Of a stretch of DNA of 6,851 nucleotides, positions 5,901 through 6,851 are shown piece after piece (the first letter of the stretch is position 1; every line of letters begins with the position of its first letter). Below the pieces are notes generated by a model that saw nothing but the letters and a program-made list of their open reading frames with translations, did no database searches and had not been told where the DNA came from. Made by a program: the position numbers and the translations under genes. The stretch comes from Desulfobacteraceae bacterium (GTDB lineage: Bacteria > Desulfobacterota > DSM-4660 > Desulfatiglandales > Desulfatiglandaceae). The DNA is taken from the NCBI GenBank assembly GCA_011048855.1, contig DSCZ01000357.1, positions 1-6,851 on the forward strand, written 5' to 3'.

Positions 5901-6851
5901 GTGTTGTTGGCTCAGACCACCCGGACCCTGTCCAAGTGCTGAACAGGAGGCTGTCGCCACTGGCCTCATCCCCGATCATCGCCGTACCCTCATTCTGGAC
6001 CCAAAGAATGCCGGTGGTTTCTCCAAAAAGTACTGGGAGCGGATCGCGGTCGAGCTGGCTGTTGGTCGTAAGCCTCAAGGGTGCACTCCATGTGTTTGAG
6101 GCACGATCGAAAAATGAGCTTACAATTTCAACGTGAGGGGAGATATCTTCGGGAGATTCCACTCCGGAGACATCCCCTTCCACCCTGGTCCAGGCCGCAA
6201 GCAGGGAGTTATCATCGAATTTTACAAATTCCGGGCTGAACTCGGCCAAAAGATCGTCGGTTACAAGTTCAAGTTGGGGATCGGTGTTTTCGTCCCAAAA
6301 GACTCGGCCTATATCCGTCGCCCCATACCACGGTTTGTCCGTGTCGTGCATAACAAAAAGAATATCGGCATCCGAATCGTCTGCCCTCACCTTCGGGCCT
6401 GCAAGACCGATAACATTTTCCACGATGCATAGCTCGGGTGAAGCTTCAACTTCCTCCTGTACGTCCAACGGCTCGACGCCACTCAATGGGTAGCGCCCGG
6501 AGATATCCTGGGTCACAAGCCGGTTAGTCTCACCCCATTTTAAAAGCCTCTTTCCGACTGGGCGCCAGGTTTGGGACGGGTCTCCGTCAGAAATATCCGT
6601 TAAGGATAAGATATGTGCCTGGGGCGTTCTAGACCCGGAAAAGTCCCAGTAGATGTCCGCGACCACTTCTTTCTCATACTCGAGAAAACGATACTCCGCA
6701 TAGGCACCAGCATAAAGGGCACCACCAAAGCCCTTGAATTGGAGGTCCGGGCATATACCCATATCGAATTGTCCCTTGCCCCCGGCGTATACACCTGTTT
6801 TTAAATTCTTCGTTATTTTTGCTTCTAATTTTGCCTCGATTCCTCCTGTTA
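2629..6851 (-). CDS. Large exported mosaic protein: CARDB, GLUG, dockerin-like, serpin tail (5' partial)
   Basis: The frame is open from the right edge to TAA 2631-2629, about 1,406 codons. The ATG at 6762 is internal, because 29 more in-frame codons precede it without a stop, so the start and any signal peptide lie outside. Numbering from that Met: an unassigned Gly/Tyr-rich start at 1-45; a beta-rich stretch with repeated SxxxW and LxxN patterns, propeller or sialidase-like, at about 130-500; CARDB domains at 503-617 and 618-727, each ending YVVADPD or YAVADPD; a PEGA-like domain at 730-803; a GLUG region at 805-1071; an InlB-B-like repeat at 1106-1178; a dockerin-like pair at 1180-1238; and a serpin fragment at 1275-1377. 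The composition is acidic with few Cys, typical of surface or secreted proteins. I know of no reaction for this architecture, and no catalytic motif is visible; binding or adhesion is the likeliest role. The serpin tail is odd and probably acquired by rearrangement. Confidence 0.85.
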   Translation of the reverse strand, partial: TGGIEAKLEAKITKNLKTGVYAGGKGQFDMGICPDLQFKGFGGALYAGAYAEYRFLEYEKEVVADIYWDFSGSRTPQAHILSLTDISDGDPSQTWRPVGKRLLKWGETNRLVTQDISGRYPLSGVEPLDVQEEVEASPELCIVENVIGLAGPKVRADDSDADILFVMHDTDKPWYGATDIGRVFWDENTDPQLELVTDDLLAEFSPEFVKFDDNSLLAAWTRVEGDVSGVESPEDISPHVEIVSSFFDRASNTWSAPLRLTTNSQLDRDPLPVLFGETTGILWVQNEGTAMIGDEASGDSLLFSTWTGSGWSEPTTLWSAPKGILEFAFGSDSGGQGHVVFSVDEDGDTETLGDRELYSISTDNGAWQSVVRLTNNDVEDSLPVLVAPEGNLMLVWKSGERMLYTSLSGWNPADVYPEYTAAQNSPTLAGVTLTGGAAVAYSVQHEDGVDIVAAFYDAALDLWSLPRQLTHDEHAESFLSMAFDGKEMVLAYLKTQTLREDIEVELNGETRVIENAPRPGRTDLYILRHELGSGLSVKQDSLTVEPKNPAPGSQAAVRAVLVNEGDIPLEGVEVRLYSGNPSEGGEMIAETVIPGPLTAGASEDVAFTWDVPEDPNAHILYVVADPDMAVEDPDRSDNTESIWTVLPDIAVESTWSEQLSGTERNLTARVTNQGVIPTGAFDLSWRLGSQDGQEIGRSPVSGLEPSAAHDVSFVWDYSAGGNGDSTAVIYAVADPDDVVFELDTSNNSFFHATEVYTSGSLVVNLEVPEALTGEAGWRRAGTEEWLESGYAEVLDPGDYTVEFKPIPGWNTPENRIVTVSPGATTEVAGLYNADFAGGDGTEGNPYQVASANQLNNIRYHLGYPGRYFTLSNDIDLNTSPWNEGSGWEPIGTHEAPFTGEFNGNGHLISNLFINRPDMDNVGLFGVLDEGPRISNVGLTDVYVAGNNDVGGLVGCSLSVVDRAYVSGQVYGSENGENIGGLVGINAGSVTESYSTVNVSGFTNVGGLVGLTDGGVIDDCYSTGFVNGSDAIGGLVGRANGGYIRWSYATGLVELNQEGGNQGGLVGISEYDATITDSYWDMETSLQSQSAGGTGLSTAQMRESASYTGWEFSEGNAWNRADALNGGYPYLTSSTLHTISVSVTPENSGSVEWAGMYPQGTTARLIINPEAGYTTVSVSGCDGSLEGDVYTISPVTQPCYVTVQFSIDQYILAGDVNDDDKIDLADAILALQVISGISVSNKVHKGADIDGDNRIGFAEAVYILQELSKGETQQEGFLRSPASYDSDPVYMASDMEAMIDGFSEFTLDFVNNWEGSRNTINQWVEDQTNDKIKDLLPQGSITPDTAVVLTNAIYFKRSWYKKFEEELTAPGPFYRLDGTTVTSDMMHGRLDTRYARGVGFDAVELPS
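3049..3225 (-). other. Dockerin-like paired calcium-binding domain
   Basis: Two EF-hand-like loops are visible in the mosaic protein. The first is DVNDDDKIDLAD (residues 1185-1196), with acidic or Asn residues at loop positions 1, 3, 5, 9 and 12. The second is DIDGDNRIGFAE (1218-1229), with acids at 1, 3, 5 and 12. Each is followed by a helix (AILALQVISG, AVYILQELS). In cellulosomal bacteria dockerins bind cohesins. In sulfate reducers this variant is common on exported proteins without known cohesins, so the partner here is unknown. Confidence 0.8.
3652..4089 (-). repeat. GLUG motif array within the mosaic protein
   Basis: One VGLFG at residues 892-896 (numbered from the Met at 6762) is followed by five GGLVG motifs at 921, 950, 976, 1003 and 1033, spaced 26-30 residues apart. 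Between them are SYSTxxVSG- or CYSTGFVNG-like strands. The array is introduced by GTEGNPYQV, NQLNNIRY and FTLSNDIDLN and ends with YWDMETS, GGTGLSTAQM. This is the classic GLUG arrangement of beta-helix-like secreted proteins, where it probably builds a stalk or binding surface. Confidence 0.85.

Noticed and set aside
2605..6493. Several plus-strand frames of 65-220 codons opposite the large gene
   Set aside because: They lack recognisable domains and their composition follows the mirror of the long frame. The minus-strand frame carries clear CARDB, GLUG, dockerin and serpin motifs.
6760..6762. ATG as the true start of the large leftward gene
   Set aside because: The same frame stays open for 29 more codons to the window edge, and no ribosome binding site precedes this ATG. 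There is also no signal peptide after it, as an exported protein would need.

Overview
The window looks like a genome-plasticity region of a Gram-negative environmental bacterium. A sulfate reducer or related Desulfobacterota is my best guess, because the dockerin-like ending, the GLUG and CARDB repeats and the PAS-rich diguanylate cyclase are a familiar combination there. That assignment is inference, and no single gene proves it.

Left part (1-700) is gene debris. Positions 1-25 (minus strand) are the first codons of a transposase, MSTSILYH, preceded by a very strong ribosome binding site. I read this as the edge of an ISL3-type insertion sequence whose outer end lies near 113, or possibly near 73. 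Directly beside it is a diguanylate cyclase lacking its front part, with only the back two thirds of the GGDEF domain left. Next, 8 bp further on, come the first ~40 codons of a nicotinate phosphoribosyltransferase. These are cut off by a C/G-rich REP-like palindrome (588-636). A terminator-like hairpin with six T residues (655-686) closes this part.

Middle (702-2453, plus strand) is the only complete, apparently intact gene: a soluble 583-residue diguanylate cyclase with a short coiled coil, three PAS domains and a GGDEF domain whose catalytic and inhibitory-site residues are all present. Its Shine-Dalgarno begins immediately after the T-run of the hairpin, so the gene needs a promoter upstream of that hairpin and read-through of it.

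2454-2628 is a 175-bp non-coding gap with a small hairpin and a doubtful 36-codon reading frame.

Right part (2629-6851, minus strand) is one long open frame of about 1,406 codons entering from beyond the right edge. It encodes a probably exported mosaic protein: an unassigned start, a propeller/sialidase-like stretch, two CARDB domains, a PEGA-like domain, a GLUG repeat region, an InlB-B-like repeat and a dockerin-like calcium-binding pair. It ends in an in-frame internal fragment of a serpin that lacks both the serpin N-terminal half and the reactive-centre loop. The debris at 1-650 and the serpin-tailed fusion both point to repeated rearrangement. I found no CRISPR array, RNA gene or clearly new defence system.
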